Shown: one piece after another, positions 5,406-6,136 of the stretch
How positions within the stretch are numbered: position 1 is the first letter of the stretch
Layout of the letters: each line of letters begins with the position of its first letter
Source: Saprospirales bacterium
GTDB taxonomy: Bacteria; Bacteroidota; Bacteroidia; Chitinophagales; Saprospiraceae
Assembly (NCBI GenBank): GCA_024642645.1
Contig: JAHEAS010000232.1
Coordinates: 1-6,136 of the forward strand
DNA length: 6,136 bases
Direction of reading: 5' to 3'
Position numbers and translations under genes: made by a program
The notes under the pieces: model-generated
What the model was told of the DNA's origin: nothing
The model's input: only the letters and a program-made list of their open reading frames with translations
The model's database searches: none

Positions 5406-5420
5406 GTAAATAGTAGTCTT

Positions 5421-5933
5421 TTACTTGGCGTCACTGTTGTAAATCTCCCGGAGGCACAGATACTTACCATCCCGTTTTTGCCAAACAGCCATATACTTTC
5501 CGGTACCCGTCACTTTGCCTGCGGCATCTTTGTAGATACTCTTGCCTGTTTCAGTGACCACATCACCATCGCCATAGACATCCATCGCCTCAAAGGCGAA
5601 AGTCTTACCAGCAGTCATTGTTTTGAATTCCGCTTCTTGTGCAGTCTGAATAGCGGCTTTGCCCACTAGCATTGGGGCCTTGTCAGCCATGCTGACAGCA
5701 TCATCGGTGTATAAGGCCATGAGTGCGTTGAGGTCTCGGGCGTTCAAGGCAGCAGCCCAGGCATTTTCGGCGGCTTGTATTTCCGATTTGATTTGCGCCA
5801 TGTCAGGCTTGGCGGGGGCAGGTGCAACACCTGGCTCGGTGGTAGCAGCTGGTGGTTGTTCAGCAGGCTGTTGGCATGCCGTGAACAGGAAGATGCAGGT
5901 TGATAAAATGGTGACAAAATGATTAGCTTTCAT
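5421..5933 (-). CDS. NTF2-like (DUF4440/SnoaL-like) lipoprotein
   Basis: This 170-residue protein begins with a lipoprotein signal peptide (MKANHFVTILST...LFTAC, acylated C20). After the cysteine comes a Gln/Pro/Ala-rich spacer (21-44) without the acidic run seen in the FAS1 lipoprotein, so surface export is not indicated. Residues about 46-167 form a single NTF2-like domain. It has a first helix AENAWAAALNARDLNALMALY (55-75), TDDAV (76-80), an LVGKAAI turn (89-95), and the closing strands GKYMAVWQKRDGKYLCLREIYNSD (from about 145). The pattern is that of DUF4440/SnoaL-like proteins, whose roles range from isomerase-like enzymes to ligand binding. No catalytic residues can be assigned here. 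The ATG at 5933 is followed directly by the signal sequence and is the only sensible start. It probably acts anchored in the envelope. It is followed 104 bp later by the duplicated secreted protein. Confidence 0.9.
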   Translation of the reverse strand: MKANHFVTILSTCIFLFTACQQPAEQPPAATTEPGVAPAPAKPDMAQIKSEIQAAENAWAAALNARDLNALMALYTDDAVSMADKAPMLVGKAAIQTAQEAEFKTMTAGKTFAFEAMDVYGDGDVVTETGKSIYKDAAGKVTGTGKYMAVWQKRDGKYLCLREIYNSDAK

Positions 5934-5968
5934 TTAGAATTGATTGTTGTGCAGCCGATTTGAATAGC

Positions 5969-6004
5969 ACCCTTTAGTCCCGGCTACGTTGGACTTGAAA
6001 GGGT
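5969..6004. repeat. Bulged hairpin in the region upstream of the NTF2-like lipoprotein gene
   Basis: ACCCTTT-AGTCC (5969-5980) pairs with GGACT-(TG)-AAAGGGT (5991-6004), giving a 12-bp stem with a 2-nt bulge and a 10-nt loop. It lies 36 bp upstream of the lipoprotein start on the minus strand, so it could be in that gene's 5' leader. Read on the plus strand it is followed by a T-rich stretch (about 6013-6028), but no plus-strand gene ends before it. Confidence 0.55.
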
Positions 6005-6072
6005 TTGATATGAATTTTTGTTGTTTTCTAAAAAAATTTGATTTTGGGGGCATGGTATATATTATTCCAATA

Positions 6073-6136
6073 ATGAAGGAAGTGCTTTTACTCGGTGCTG
6101 CAAAAACCAATGGAAAGCAGCGGATTGTGGCACTTC
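6073..6136 (+). CDS. Start of a plus-strand gene, unidentified (runs off the right edge)
   Basis: From ATG 6073 the plus frame reads MKEVLLLGAAKTNGKQRIVAL and is still open at the window end. An in-frame ATG at 6052 would add seven residues (MVYIIPI). The codon pattern and hydrophobic-then-basic start look coding, and the position opposite a minus-strand gene start would make a normal divergent pair. With only 21 residues I cannot name a family. The minus strand is also open across this stretch in one frame, but that translation is not protein-like. Confidence 0.4.
   Translation, partial: MKEVLLLGAAKTNGKQRIVAL

Noticed and set aside
5934..6136. Minus-strand open frame from the right edge to a TAA at 5936-5934
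   Set aside because: It is open by chance over about 67 codons; the translation is Asn/Ser/Lys-rich without any family feature, and it runs through the hairpin at 5969-6004.

Overview
The window looks like a chromosomal piece of a Bacteroidota genome, plausibly of the Saprospiraceae/Chitinophagales kind (inference). The signs are a DUF5683 gene directly downstream of parAB, FAS1 and NTF2-like lipoproteins, a surface-export type signal (C-KDEDE) behind a lipoprotein cysteine, A-rich leaders without Shine-Dalgarno sequences, and one or two boxes of the Bacteroidota -7 form TAnnTTTG. No rRNA, tRNA, CRISPR array, transposase or phage gene is visible.

Layout. Positions 1-3139 hold four minus-strand genes read from right to left: a UPF0173 metallo-beta-lactamase-fold hydrolase (3139-2453), parA (2344-1568), parB (1472-579) and a DUF5683 membrane protein (520 to beyond position 1). 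They look like one transcription unit for chromosome segregation plus two housekeeping-type genes. Two spacers (1473-1567 and 2345-2452) are filled with short-period phrase repeats and a 15-bp palindrome. Positions 3140-3354 are a divergent control region with three short perfect palindromes. A plus-strand, probably surface-exposed lipoprotein with two FAS1 domains follows (3355-4290), closed by a strong terminator (4314-4350).

Positions 4365-4498 hold the most striking non-coding structure: a 134-bp interrupted inverted repeat built from ATCAAC/GTTGAT units at roughly helical-turn spacing, lying between two convergent genes. To its right are two minus-strand exported proteins: an unrecognised secreted protein (5316-4528), which is an internal duplication with an offset of about 123 residues, and a DUF4440/SnoaL-like lipoprotein (5933-5421). 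A hairpin lies between them and another lies upstream of the second gene. A probable plus-strand gene begins at 6073 and leaves the window.

ParA and ParB would act together on origin segregation, with ParB as the parS-binding CTPase and ParA as the DNA-bound ATPase. The right half encodes envelope or secreted proteins with no visible pathway link to that cluster. No complete new multi-gene system is evident. The best candidates for something undescribed are the duplicated secreted protein and the GTTGAT/ATCAAC hairpin element.
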